This document shows, one piece after another, positions 16,172-24,736 of a DNA stretch of 39,209 nt. The notes under the pieces were generated by a model. It did not search any database. It had not been told where the DNA came from and saw only the letters and a program-made list of their open reading frames with translations. The translations under genes and the position numbers were made by a program. The stretch spans positions 1-39,209 of the forward strand of contig JAQVNJ010000048.1 of assembly GCA_028703175.1 (NCBI GenBank). The letters run 5' to 3'. The stretch comes from JAAYCB01 sp012744395. Its GTDB lineage: Bacteria; Planctomycetota; Planctomycetia; Pirellulales; Thermoguttaceae. The stretch's first letter is position 1; each line of letters begins with the position of its first letter.

Positions 16172-18868
16172 TCAAAACTCGCCGGAGAGTTCATATTTCA
16201 GGTCGGCGGATTTCTTTCCGCTCAGCCAGCGGACGAGGGCGGCGGGCCCATCGACCGGCCGGGCGAACGACAGGAAATCGATCTGGACAATCAAGCCGGT
16301 GCGGGCAACGCTCCCCCCGATGCTCGAATAGCGGTCGGCGCCGCGCACGACGCCATCGCCCTCCATCGGCAGTTGGCCGAGGCGCTCGCCGAACTTCCGG
16401 CTCCAGGCCTCGTGTTTCTCCTGAAATGCCTGGGCCGCCGCCTCCCGCGCGGCAGGCGCCGCCGCTTGCCCGCCCGCACCGTCCGGGCCCTCGCCGCCGT
16501 CGTCCTCGATCGATGCAAACGCCGGTTTTTGGCGAAACAGCTCGATCAACTCCCGCTCGGCCGGCGCGACCGCCTGCTTCTGCAACGCGTCGATCCGTTC
16601 GGCGCGGATCCGGCGGCTTGTCTCCCGCAGTTGTTTGGCGAGCGATTCCACCTGCTCCCCGTCCCCTTTGCGGTGCGCCTCGGCGATCTGCCGCCGCAGC
16701 CGCAACTGGCGCGGGTCGTCGTGGACCGCCTCCGCCTCGAGCAGTTGCCGATAGAGCCCTCTCGCATCGCGCTGCGCTGGGCCAAGCGGCAGGTCGGGAT
16801 GCCACGGCGGCACGAGATTCATCGATGGCGGTCCCGGCAGGTAGGCCTGCAAGGCCCGCTCGATTTCGATCGCCGCATCGGCATCGGGAGCGATTGCAGC
16901 GAATGCGAAGCGGTTCTCATAGGGCGCCGCGGCGACGGAGACTCCGTCGGCCTCGGCGTTCCAGCCCTCGGCCCAGGCTTCGCCGGGGGCGTCTTCCGCG
17001 GGGATCGCGAGCATCAACAAGTTGCCGAACAACACCAGCGTCGCGCCGGCTGGAACCTGGTTGCGCGACTCGTCAAATGCCGCCTTCGCTTCCTCGTGGG
17101 CGGCGAACCGGGCAATGATCGTCTTTTCACCAGGCGCGGCCGGGGCCTCGCGCAGGCCGGCCCGTTCGATCGACTCGGCGGCGATCGGCTGCCGGGGAGC
17201 GTCCGCCGCCGCCCGGAAGAAATCCGCCAGGTCCACCTGTTGGCCGATAACCAGCAGGGCCAGCAACACGGCGGCCAGGACAATACTGCCGGCGTAGGCA
17301 CCGCCGAGAACGATCGTCGCCAGAACGCCGGGCGGCCGGGCGTTCAGGGCCTCGAACGCCTGGAGCGTGAACTGGGCCAGATTCTTGTCGGAAAGCCGCT
17401 GCGGAAACTGGCTGCGAATTTCGCCGGCGATCGCCGAGACCGCCTCGGGCGAAATCGACTGGTCGTCGGGCGAAGTGGCCGCGACCCCGCGCCGGCGGAG
17501 CGTCTCGACGACGCGGGCCATGCGGAAGGCCACCGGCAGCGCCATCGCCATGAGGAATCCGAAGACTGCCAGAATCGGGTCCGCCAGCAGGTAGGCCCCC
17601 GCCAACAGGGTGCAGACGGCCAGGAGGCGAAACCCCGCGTCGAGCACGTAGTGGCGGCAGAACAGCAGTGCGTGCATGACCCAACCGCCGTCGAGCGGGA
17701 TCAGCGGAAGCAGGTTGAAGCCGTTGACCAGCACTGTGAGCATCGCCCCCGCCAGCAGCCAGGGAATGTCGTAAGCCATCGCCAGCACGCCCAGTGCGGC
17801 GGCCAGGAAGATGCCGGGCAGCGGTCCGGACAAGGAGACGATGACTTTCTTCCACCCCGGCACATTGTAGTGATGGCCCGCCACCGCCGCCCCAAATAGA
17901 GGGATGAAGAACATCCGCACGTTCTGGTAGCGAAACAGCCGCATCGCCGCGAAGTGGCCCAGCTCGTGGATAAACAGGATCGGCAGCAGGAGGAGGACGA
18001 ACTGCCACGACCAGACAGCCTTTCCCAGGGCGATGAAGAACAGCACCGAGACGACGAGCACGGTCAGGGCCGCGCCCCAGCTCGAACGCTTGTTGCGGAG
18101 CTTCTCGATCTCGTTCAGAATGGTCAGGTCCTGCGCGCGGTCTTCTCCGTCCGGCCCCGCGGACAGGGCTGCGGCGGCGGCCTCGGCGACCTGTCGCTCT
18201 TCTTCCGGCGGAATCGGTGCGAAGACGCCGCGCTCGACGTGGAAGTCGCGGAGCATCGCATGATGCGCTTCAACGGCCGCGACCAGGTCCGCTTCGCCGC
18301 GCACCGGGGCGACCGTCTTGAAAAGCTGCTCCTCCTGGACGGCGCGCTGGTGCGCAGCCCAAAGGGTCTCGGGCGCGGCGCCGACGAGCCGGTTCTCGCG
18401 GCAGCCGGGCGGGGCCAGAATGTCCCGCCGGCCCGCCGTCGACACCAGGTAGCTGCCGTCGGTGAAGCGCGTCAGGAACATCGGGAAGAAGTATTGCCGG
18501 GGCGGCCTGGGAAGACGCCAGATGCGGCCGTGGAGCTTGGCGAACGTCTGGCCCGACGGGTGCACGTACGCCGCCTGGCAGATCTCGGTCTGATGCTGGA
18601 TGTCGTGGACCCAGTAGCAGACCGGCGCGCGGAACCCGATTGCCTCGATCGCCTCGTGCAGGGCGTGGAACTTGCTCCGCGCTTCGGCGGGCAGGTCGCC
18701 GGGGGCGACCCGGAATGGAGCGAGCGAATCGACGTTCGGATCGTCGACCGATCCCGGCAGCCCGATTCTCAACCACTTGGCCAGCCAGCCGAAGACGACC
18801 AGCGGACTGCGCGTCCCCCACCAGTATTCGCGCAGCGTCACGCGCGTGCTGTCGAGCCTGTAGAACAT
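16172..18868 (-). CDS. Large M50 (site-2 protease family) membrane metalloprotease
   Basis: 898 residues from ATG 18868, chosen because AAAGG lies upstream; a longer frame adds nine residues. The zinc motif HELGH is at residues 301-305 inside a membrane segment (LPILFIHELGHFAAM). The second motif LDGGW starts at residue 392, the usual ligand region of site-2 proteases. Residues 1-270 form a soluble N-terminal domain. Four or more membrane spans lie between about 270 and 560. The C-terminal 340 residues are soluble, with a charged helical stretch (RQLRLRRQIAEAHRKGDGEQ) and no recognised domain. M50 enzymes cut membrane proteins within the bilayer, often in envelope stress signalling. The large extra termini are unusual against RseP-type proteins of about 450 residues. 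Confidence 0.88.
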   Translation of the reverse strand: MFYRLDSTRVTLREYWWGTRSPLVVFGWLAKWLRIGLPGSVDDPNVDSLAPFRVAPGDLPAEARSKFHALHEAIEAIGFRAPVCYWVHDIQHQTEICQAAYVHPSGQTFAKLHGRIWRLPRPPRQYFFPMFLTRFTDGSYLVSTAGRRDILAPPGCRENRLVGAAPETLWAAHQRAVQEEQLFKTVAPVRGEADLVAAVEAHHAMLRDFHVERGVFAPIPPEEERQVAEAAAAALSAGPDGEDRAQDLTILNEIEKLRNKRSSWGAALTVLVVSVLFFIALGKAVWSWQFVLLLLPILFIHELGHFAAMRLFRYQNVRMFFIPLFGAAVAGHHYNVPGWKKVIVSLSGPLPGIFLAAALGVLAMAYDIPWLLAGAMLTVLVNGFNLLPLIPLDGGWVMHALLFCRHYVLDAGFRLLAVCTLLAGAYLLADPILAVFGFLMAMALPVAFRMARVVETLRRRGVAATSPDDQSISPEAVSAIAGEIRSQFPQRLSDKNLAQFTLQAFEALNARPPGVLATIVLGGAYAGSIVLAAVLLALLVIGQQVDLADFFRAAADAPRQPIAAESIERAGLREAPAAPGEKTIIARFAAHEEAKAAFDESRNQVPAGATLVLFGNLLMLAIPAEDAPGEAWAEGWNAEADGVSVAAAPYENRFAFAAIAPDADAAIEIERALQAYLPGPPSMNLVPPWHPDLPLGPAQRDARGLYRQLLEAEAVHDDPRQLRLRRQIAEAHRKGDGEQVESLAKQLRETSRRIRAERIDALQKQAVAPAERELIELFRQKPAFASIEDDGGEGPDGAGGQAAAPAAREAAAQAFQEKHEAWSRKFGERLGQLPMEGDGVVRGADRYSSIGGSVARTGLIVQIDFLSFARPVDGPAALVRWLSGKKSADLKYELSGEF

Positions 18869-19014
18869 CGAGCGCCTTTCGCACGAGCCGGACACCGATC
18901 AGATCGCCAGGCGGCCCACAAGGCGGCATGATACCAGGAAAACCCGCGGTTGTCAGCGGCGGGCATGCCGCCCGCCCGCTCCGCGCCGCCGGGGTTCGCC
19001 AGCGACCACTTCGT

Positions 19015-20337
19015 CTACCCCTGGGGCTCCACCCCATGCCGCCGGGCCATGGTTTCCGGGCTCATCGCCCCAGCGCGGACGAGAATCTGGTCGGCCTGGG
19101 CTTCGCGCAGCCGGTCGCGGACGGCGAGGCTCGGCGGCACGGCGCTGATCTCGACGGTCTCGGCGGCCTCTCTGGGCAGACGGCCGGCGGCCGCTGCCGC
19201 GGCGACAACCCGCTCCATCACCTGGAGGTCGTCGTCCACCAACTCGTACTGCAAGCGCTGGAACATGCGGACGGCGGGGCCCTCGGCCACCATCGTCGAG
19301 GCGTAGCTGGCGTTCGAGGCGTCGCTGGTGAGCATGAATTCGGGCATCACCAGCCGCGCGGCGATCGCCCGCAATTCGGCCTGGAGTACGATCACGTAGC
19401 GTCCCGCGTCGATCGCGGCCGCGGGGAACTCGTAGTCGGTGCCCGCGAACGCGTCGAGGATCGTGCCGGGCGGATAGCGGCGGAAATAGCCTGTTCGCCC
19501 CGTGGACGGGTCGACCCGGGCGGTGTCGGACTGGCTTTGGACGAAGTGCTCGATCGCTCCCCGCGTGCCGAAGTCGTGCTTGCGGATGATGGCGATCGCC
19601 GACTGGATTTCGGCCACCGCGCTCATGTTGCGGAGCAGCCGCTCGGCGCGGCGGAGGTTCTTGCGGACGGGATAGTAGAGCGGCAGGCCACGCTTCACGT
19701 TCCCGTCGACGTTCGCCTTGCGGTGCTGGACCCACTCGGCGCCGATCCAGGCCCCGTCGACGCAGTAGCCGCGGACGGTTTCCACGTCGGCCGCGTCGGT
19801 GCGGATGCCGAACGTGGTGCTCGGATCGGATTGGCTGCCGCGGGGCGCGGCGACCTGCTCGGGCTCGATGAACCGCACGTGGGTCATGCCGGCCGAATCG
19901 ACGAAGAACCGCAAGAACGCCTCGCCGTCGCGATCGCAGCGGCGGATGATCTCCTGCTGCCGGCGCCGCCAGCGATTCACGTGGACGAACTCGTCGAGCA
20001 CGGCCTGCACTTCCGCCACCAGGCTGGCAGGGCAGCGGCCGCCCGGTTTCGCCGCCGCCCGGTAGGCGTGTCCCGGGCCGACGACGTACGAAATCCGATT
20101 CTCGTGGCCGTTGATGGCGAACTCGTTGGAGACGGCCAGCGCCCGGCACTCGGCGCGGATCTCGGCAAGCTGCCGTTCGCTGGCAAACGGCACGGCCGAC
20201 TCCTGCGCCAACCCGCCGGCAACCATCGACCAGCGTGTGCCATCGGCGTCGTCGAGAGGTTCCGCCGGATCGACCAGGTTGTCGGCCAGCCGGTCGAAGA
20301 TTTCGAGGAGCCGAGAGTAGGTGGTGGCTCGGGGCAT
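19015..20337 (-). CDS. Phage portal protein
   Basis: 440 residues from the ATG at 20337 (TAGGAG about 8 nt upstream). Immediately downstream of the large terminase (31-bp gap), the position of the portal in tailed phages. Sequence blocks fit lambda/HK97-type portals: an N-terminal helical region, RWRRRQQEIIRRCDRDGEAF, a wing-like segment with FIEPEQVAAP, the long helix RRAERLLRNMSAVAEIQSAIA, and a C-terminal LREAQADQILVRAGAMSPET. The portal forms the dodecameric ring through which DNA enters the head and to which the tail joins. It is the last phage gene of the left block: capsid genes do not follow, and a cellular M50 protease comes next. Confidence 0.88.
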   Translation of the reverse strand: MPRATTYSRLLEIFDRLADNLVDPAEPLDDADGTRWSMVAGGLAQESAVPFASERQLAEIRAECRALAVSNEFAINGHENRISYVVGPGHAYRAAAKPGGRCPASLVAEVQAVLDEFVHVNRWRRRQQEIIRRCDRDGEAFLRFFVDSAGMTHVRFIEPEQVAAPRGSQSDPSTTFGIRTDAADVETVRGYCVDGAWIGAEWVQHRKANVDGNVKRGLPLYYPVRKNLRRAERLLRNMSAVAEIQSAIAIIRKHDFGTRGAIEHFVQSQSDTARVDPSTGRTGYFRRYPPGTILDAFAGTDYEFPAAAIDAGRYVIVLQAELRAIAARLVMPEFMLTSDASNASYASTMVAEGPAVRMFQRLQYELVDDDLQVMERVVAAAAAAGRLPREAAETVEISAVPPSLAVRDRLREAQADQILVRAGAMSPETMARRHGVEPQG

Positions 20338-20368
20338 GGGACAGCTCCTATGGGGTGAAGGGCATGTT

Positions 20369-21985
20369 TCATTCGATGGGCAGCCGCCGCGGCAGCCCGT
20401 CGGCGTAAGCGTTTCCGGCGGCGTACTGTTCGGCCAGCCGAACGGACATTTCGAGGGCGTCGGGGCCATCGTCGTGGTCGCCGGCGGGGAAGTCGCGAAG
20501 CTGGTCGGCCAGCCGCAGCGTGCCCGGCGAGCCGGACTTGAATTTCAGCCGCCCGGCGGCAAGGTAGGGGCCGAGCCGGCGGATGCGGACGAGCTTGTTG
20601 ACGCGGTTGTCGATCCGTTGCACGCCCGGAGCCAACACCCCTTGGCGGCGGAACTCGGCTTCCAGCTCCGCGCCGAGCAGCTCCTGGAACTGGTTGGCCT
20701 CGACGCCGAACACGTGCGGCCGGAACCGCCGGTAAAGGGCCACGCCGTCGGCCACGATCTGGGCGACGGAGCGGCGGGCGAGATCGGCCTCGGCATGGAG
20801 GACGCCGCGGCGATCCACGGCGAGCATCACGAACGCCGAATAATCCCCGCGCCGCGCGTCGGCCCCCTTGCTCGGGTCGAGGGCCAGGGTCTTGATCGCC
20901 GGCGTCGCCGGCCACTCGTCGAACCAGGCCCGCTCGTCGAAGTATTCCTCGGGCCATTCGCAGTCCTCCGGCGCGATCGGCGCGTTCTGTTTCTCCCGTT
21001 CGAAGGCCGCCCGCCCCCCCTCCGCCCGCATGCACATCAGGGTGTAGAGACTCTCCAGCTCCGGCCAGAGCACCTCCGCGCCTGCGTCCATTTCCGTCCG
21101 GTGTTCGCGGTAGAACCGGGCGGCGGCGCGCTGGGCGTCCCGGCGATCGACCGCGGTGTAAATCGCTTCCCACTCCTGCCACAGCGAGATTGCCGCCGGC
21201 CAGCGGAGAATCGCGCGAAACACGCGCGAGGTCCAGCCCGGAGTCCGGCAAAGCCGCATCGCCAGGGCGTCGCGATGCAGCGCCGTGGCCAGGTGGACAA
21301 CGTTCGTCTCCGGCGTTCCCGCCTTCATCAGCGAGCCCTGGAACCAGTCGCGCGATCGCTGCCGGGCGGCGGCCGAGCGCATCTGGTCGTCGCTCTCCAG
21401 GTCGTCGCAGATGATCAGCGTGGGGCGGTGGGCCCGAAACCGCCGGCCGCGAATCCGCTGGCCGGTCCCGAACGCGTCGATCGCCACGCCGTTGGCGAGC
21501 ACGATCGACCCGGCGCGCCAGACCGGCCCCCTGCCGCAGGAATCGGGATACGCCCGGGCCAGCACCGGATTGCCGGCCAATTCGTTCTTGAGGTTCCCCA
21601 GGTGGGCCTCGGCCTGCCGCCGGGTGTCGGAGACGATCCAGATGTAGGGTTCGCGGCCTTCGACCGCTTCGCGGAGCGGATAGGCAAGCGCGGCGACCGT
21701 CGACTTGGCCGCCCCGCGCGGCGCCAGCAGGTTGACCTTCCGCCCCCGCCGGCAGACGGACCAGTCCAGCTGGCCGCCGAGCCAGCCGTGCATCGACGAG
21801 GGGGGGCGCGTGAAATGATCGGGCAGAAAGAACCGCGACCAGGCGATCAGGTCCAGACCGGCCGCACTGGCGTCCACGCGCCGCGCCCGACCATGCCGCT
21901 CGGCCAGCCCGTCGCGCACCCGGCGGAGCAGATGGACCATCCAGTCGGGGATCGGTTCGTCGGAGTAGAACGGTCGTGGTGGCAT
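20369..21985 (-). CDS. terL: Phage terminase large subunit
   Basis: 538 residues. The packaging ATPase has Walker A APRGAAKST at 88-96 and Walker B LIICDD at 190-195, followed by Glu. The C-terminal RNase H-like nuclease shows its acidic residues at Asp370 (LALDPSKGAD), Glu429 (FGVEANQF) and Asp505-506/509 (HDDGPDALEM). All catalytic positions are intact, so the enzyme looks functional. It cuts concatemeric DNA and pumps it into the procapsid through the portal. It follows the small terminase and precedes the portal. The ATG at 21985 is abutted by the GTTCAGGG-type repeat, and the ribosome-binding site is poor. Confidence 0.95.
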   Translation of the reverse strand: MPPRPFYSDEPIPDWMVHLLRRVRDGLAERHGRARRVDASAAGLDLIAWSRFFLPDHFTRPPSSMHGWLGGQLDWSVCRRGRKVNLLAPRGAAKSTVAALAYPLREAVEGREPYIWIVSDTRRQAEAHLGNLKNELAGNPVLARAYPDSCGRGPVWRAGSIVLANGVAIDAFGTGQRIRGRRFRAHRPTLIICDDLESDDQMRSAAARQRSRDWFQGSLMKAGTPETNVVHLATALHRDALAMRLCRTPGWTSRVFRAILRWPAAISLWQEWEAIYTAVDRRDAQRAAARFYREHRTEMDAGAEVLWPELESLYTLMCMRAEGGRAAFEREKQNAPIAPEDCEWPEEYFDERAWFDEWPATPAIKTLALDPSKGADARRGDYSAFVMLAVDRRGVLHAEADLARRSVAQIVADGVALYRRFRPHVFGVEANQFQELLGAELEAEFRRQGVLAPGVQRIDNRVNKLVRIRRLGPYLAAGRLKFKSGSPGTLRLADQLRDFPAGDHDDGPDALEMSVRLAEQYAAGNAYADGLPRRLPIE

Positions 21986-22015
21986 GAAGAAAAGGGTTCG
22001 GGGTTCAGGGTCCGG

Positions 22016-22091
22016 GGTTCAGGGTTCAGTCTTTCATGCCGCGCGCTCTCCTCGTTCCCAAGCTCCCGCTTGGGAACGAAGACACATTTCC
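22016..22091. repeat. Composite intergenic repeat, copy A, with GTTCCCAAGC palindrome
   Basis: GGTTCAGGGTTCAGTCTTTC, a short GC segment, the palindrome (22051-22078, arms GTTCCCAAGC/GCTTGGGAAC) and GAAGACACATTTCC. It is nearly identical to 38464-38540 in the capsid block. It is preceded at 21991-22015 by more GGTTC(A/G)GGG units and followed at 22092-22142 by a CCACCAACCACCAAC and CTGACGACTGG low-complexity tail that runs into the 3' end of the small-terminase gene. Confidence 0.8.
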
Positions 22092-22117
22092 GGCCACCAA
22101 CCACCAACTACCGACTG

Positions 22118-22606
22118 CTAATCGCTGGCGGCTGACGACTGGCGGGCGGCAGCCGGCGGCTGACCGCTAACCGCTTCCCGCGTCAGCGCGTCGAGGCGGG
22201 CGAGCACTTTCTTGCGGAATCGGGCGGCGGGGATTTCCTCTTCGATGATCTGCGAGAGCTTGGCGACCAGCCTGGCGATTTGGCCGATCGTGATTGCCTC
22301 CGGCGCGCGCGGCGCGTAGTGTTCCGGATGGCGGCGTTCGAGCGCCCAGGCGGCGGCGCGCCAATACTGGTCCTTCTTCGACGCGTCGAAGATTCGCTTC
22401 ATGAAGTTGACCTCCGAGTCGCCCTTCGCCTTCTCCAGCGCGGCGGCGAAGTCCGCATCCAGCCGCGCCTCCCGGCAGATCGTCGACGGCGAGCAGTTGA
22501 CGATTCGGGCGGCCGCGCGGAGGCTGCAACCGATCGCGAGGACTCCCAGAATCCGGCCCCGCTTCTGGGAGTCTTCGAGAATCCGTTTTCTCTTGCCTCG
22601 TCCCAT
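22118..22606 (-). CDS. Phage terminase small subunit-like DNA-binding protein
   Basis: 162 residues from ATG 22606; a TTG 51 bp further upstream would overlap the preceding gene. A basic N-terminus (MGRGKRKRILEDSQKRG) leads into a helix-turn-helix at about 23-55 (SLRAAARIVNCSPSTICREA). The block DASKKDQYWRAAAWALERRH (about 75-93) is typical of small terminase subunits, and helical regions follow. Small terminases recognise viral DNA and load the large subunit. Position directly before terL supports the call. The last residues (QPPAAARQSSAASD) are encoded in a low-complexity intergenic-type repeat, so the C-terminus may be recent. Confidence 0.8.
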   Translation of the reverse strand: MGRGKRKRILEDSQKRGRILGVLAIGCSLRAAARIVNCSPSTICREARLDADFAAALEKAKGDSEVNFMKRIFDASKKDQYWRAAAWALERRHPEHYAPRAPEAITIGQIARLVAKLSQIIEEEIPAARFRKKVLARLDALTREAVSGQPPAAARQSSAASD

Positions 22607-22625
22607 GCCTCGAATCCTTGCTTGA

Positions 22626-23717
22626 TCAGCGACAACCAGCGCCGCCGCGGTATTCAAACGACACGACCGCGCGCCCGGCGGAATCGCGGTAGATGCCGGA
22701 AAATCGCCTGCTGCCGCGGGTCCCGGCGCGCTTCACGCCCACCGCCCGCCAGCGGCCGTTGCGGCGGAGGTGGCCGATCATCGCCGGGTGGCTCGTGGTG
22801 ATGCTCACCCGATGCCCCTGTTCCGCATGCCAGCCGGCCACCGCGCCGAGCAGCGCCGCGCCGATCCCGATCCCCTGGTAATCCGGCAAGGTCACCAGGC
22901 GGCCGACCCGGCGATGTCGTTTGCGCCCGATCAGCGAAACGGTCGAGCAGAAAGCGACCGGGCGGCCTTCCCAGACGGCAGCGAAACAGCGCGATGCGGG
23001 GCTCAGCAAGCCGGTCAGATAGTGATGCGGCGCAAACAGCCGCCAGACAGATCGCCGGCAGCGAAAGACTTCCAGTTCGATCGCCGGCCGCCGAAGCCGC
23101 CTCCCGGCCAACTCGCCGGTGGCCATGTCGAGCATCCAGTCGGGCCCCAGCCAGTCCGCCACGTCATCGTGGCAGGTCACCGCCACGAACCGGCAAGCCA
23201 AGCGGCCCGAGCGGATCGCCTTGGCGACCGCCGCCGAGGCGACCCGGGCGACCGTCCGGTCGACGACGCTCGTGAACTCGTCGAAGACGACCACCGAATC
23301 CTCCGGCGGACTCCCCTCCGCGGCCCGCAGCAGGACGCGGGCGAGCTCGCAGCGAAATCGCTCACCGGTCGAAAGCACATCGTAGGGCTTGATCCAACTC
23401 GGGGGCGAACTGAAGCCGACCGCCGTCAGCGCGCCGATGATCTGCTTGATCGGCCGCTCGCCAAGGCAGTCGATCACCGCCCGATCCTCCGGCCAAGGTT
23501 GGGGCCGCGCCAATCCGTAAGGAAACAGGTGCCGGGCGACGGTCGACTTGCCGCTGCCCGACGGGCCGACGATCAGGCCGATCCGCCAGGGACCATCGAG
23601 CGCCGGTGCTTCGAACCGCAGCCGCCGCACGGCCCTTTCGGCCAGCGGCACGTCAAACATCCCGGCCACCTGGCGAACGCGGAACGAGTCATGAATCGGG
23701 CAGGTAAGGGTAAGCAT
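22626..23717 (-). CDS. ABC-ATPase fused to a GNAT (Mom-like) acyltransferase domain
   Basis: 363 residues with two domains. Residues about 20-205 form an ABC-type ATPase: Walker A GPSGSGKST (51-59), signature LSTGE (115-119), Walker B VVVFDE (142-147), D-loop-like TSVVD and switch His183 (TCHDD). No membrane partner or spans are present, so it is not a transporter. Residues about 213-363 form a GNAT domain with motif A LPDYQGIGIGAALL (277-290), plus an APHHYLTG block (229-236) of the kind found in Mom-like GNATs. Phage Mu Mom is a GNAT-fold enzyme that modifies adenine in phage DNA. Its place between a ParB-like gene and the terminase genes suggests a DNA-directed task. Protein or RNA modification are alternatives. 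All nucleotide-binding motifs are intact. Confidence 0.85.
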   Translation of the reverse strand: MLTLTCPIHDSFRVRQVAGMFDVPLAERAVRRLRFEAPALDGPWRIGLIVGPSGSGKSTVARHLFPYGLARPQPWPEDRAVIDCLGERPIKQIIGALTAVGFSSPPSWIKPYDVLSTGERFRCELARVLLRAAEGSPPEDSVVVFDEFTSVVDRTVARVASAAVAKAIRSGRLACRFVAVTCHDDVADWLGPDWMLDMATGELAGRRLRRPAIELEVFRCRRSVWRLFAPHHYLTGLLSPASRCFAAVWEGRPVAFCSTVSLIGRKRHRRVGRLVTLPDYQGIGIGAALLGAVAGWHAEQGHRVSITTSHPAMIGHLRRNGRWRAVGVKRAGTRGSRRFSGIYRDSAGRAVVSFEYRGGAGCR

Positions 23718-23724
23718 GAAGTAA

Positions 23725-23750
23725 AGGGTTCGGGGTTCAGGGTTCAGTTC
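23725..23750. repeat. GTTCAGGG-type low-complexity repeat
   Basis: AAAGGGTTCGGGGTTCAGG followed by GTTCAGTTC. The same wording recurs at 21991-22030, 25617-25652, 25690-25765, 27919-27941, 36603-36628 and 38461-38480, mostly just upstream of start codons of phage-block genes. A CTGCTGACTGCAGACTGC stretch follows at about 23759-23780. Confidence 0.7.
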
Positions 23751-23788
23751 TTTGTCAGACTGCTGACTGCAGACTGCTGACCGCTACG

Positions 23789-24340
23789 CTACAAGTTCAT
23801 CAGCCGGCACTTGCGGCCTTCAGCCGTCAGTTGCTCGTAGAGGCTCCGCTGGTCGTCCTCGTCGGCGCACTCGACCACGATCTGGTAAAGCTCGGCAACG
23901 TCGATCGGGCTCGGCGGCAAGTCGTCCTCCTCCTGGCTGGTCCGGCTGCCCAGACGATCGAGCGCCTTCCGCAGGGCTTCGTTCTCCGTCGTGACCGACG
24001 AGAGCAACTCGTCGAGCATCGCCTCGTTGGCCTCGGCCATGGCCCCCAGGGGGTCGTAGAGGGCGAGCAGCTTGGCCGCTTCGTCCTCGTCTACGTCGAG
24101 CACCAGGACGGGCACCTCGGCGTCGGACGTCAATTCCGCGCGGAGATGCCCGTCGATCAGCTCCAGCGATCCGTCGTCAAGCTCACGGGCAACCAGCGCG
24201 CCGGCATAGCCGATCTCGGCCAAGATGCCGCGGATCGCGTCCTGCTGCGAGCGGGGATGGGTCCGCCAGTTTCTCGGGTTGGGCCGCAGGCTGGCGGCCG
24301 GAATGCGGCGCAGGGCCTTGATGCGGTCGCGGATCTGCAT
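23789..24340 (-). CDS. ParB-like N-terminal domain protein (phage type)
   Basis: 183 residues from ATG 24340; an in-frame TTG at 24382 is possible. Residues about 12-95 form a ParB/sulfiredoxin-fold domain: LRPNPRNWRTHPRSQ, GALVAREL, then LIDGHLRAE (61-69), where ParB proteins carry a GxRR/DGHxR box that binds nucleotide. The C-terminal half is acidic and helical (AEANEAMLDELLSSVTTENE) and lacks the HTH of chromosomal ParB. Such stand-alone ParB-like domains are common next to phage terminases and DNA-modification genes. It is 71 bp upstream of the ABC-GNAT gene on the same strand, so the two are probably one transcript. Confidence 0.85.
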   Translation of the reverse strand: MQIRDRIKALRRIPAASLRPNPRNWRTHPRSQQDAIRGILAEIGYAGALVARELDDGSLELIDGHLRAELTSDAEVPVLVLDVDEDEAAKLLALYDPLGAMAEANEAMLDELLSSVTTENEALRKALDRLGSRTSQEEDDLPPSPIDVAELYQIVVECADEDDQRSLYEQLTAEGRKCRLMNL

Positions 24341-24469
24341 AGCGGGCAATTCCAGGGTCAGGGAAACGAAAAAACGCTTCAAAGTTCAATCGCCATGAGC
24401 AGCCCGGCGACCTGGCGGGGCGCCGATTGGCCATTGAAAAAGTGAACCTTGAGACTTGAGCCTGCGCCT

Positions 24470-24724
24470 CTATTCCATCTCGCGCAATCGCTGGTCGAGA
24501 TGGTCGAGTTGGATTTCGTGGCGATCGAGCCGAGCGGTGTGCTCGGCCGCCTGCTCCCAGAGCCGCTGCTGGGCCTCGGCGACCTTCTCGATCTTCTCGC
24601 ACAGCTCGGCCAGCTTGGCGACAAGCACGGCCAACTTGCCATGCACCATCAGCATCCACGGGCCAAACGCCAACAGCGCGGCAAGCACGACCGAAACGAT
24701 GATCTGCCATTCAGCGGTGGACAG
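24470..24724 (-). CDS. Small membrane-anchored coiled-coil protein
   Basis: About 84 residues if translation starts at a CTG (24724) with GGAGAG just upstream. The reading frame extends further, but that part only translates intergenic repeats. Residues about 5-27 form one membrane helix (IIVSVVLAALLAFGPWMLMV). The rest is a charged coiled coil (KLAELCEKIEKVAEAQQ, TARLDRHEIQLDHLDQRLRE). One span plus a coiled coil is seen in phage spanin or holin-like accessory proteins, but no specific family is recognised. The start codon is uncertain. Confidence 0.55.
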   Translation of the reverse strand: MSTAEWQIIVSVVLAALLAFGPWMLMVHGKLAVLVAKLAELCEKIEKVAEAQQRLWEQAAEHTARLDRHEIQLDHLDQRLREME

Positions 24725-24736
24725 GGGACTCTCCGG

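Noticed and set aside
20321..22135. Plus-strand frame of about 600 codons opposite terL and the portal start
   Set aside because: No family signal; the minus strand has all terminase motifs.
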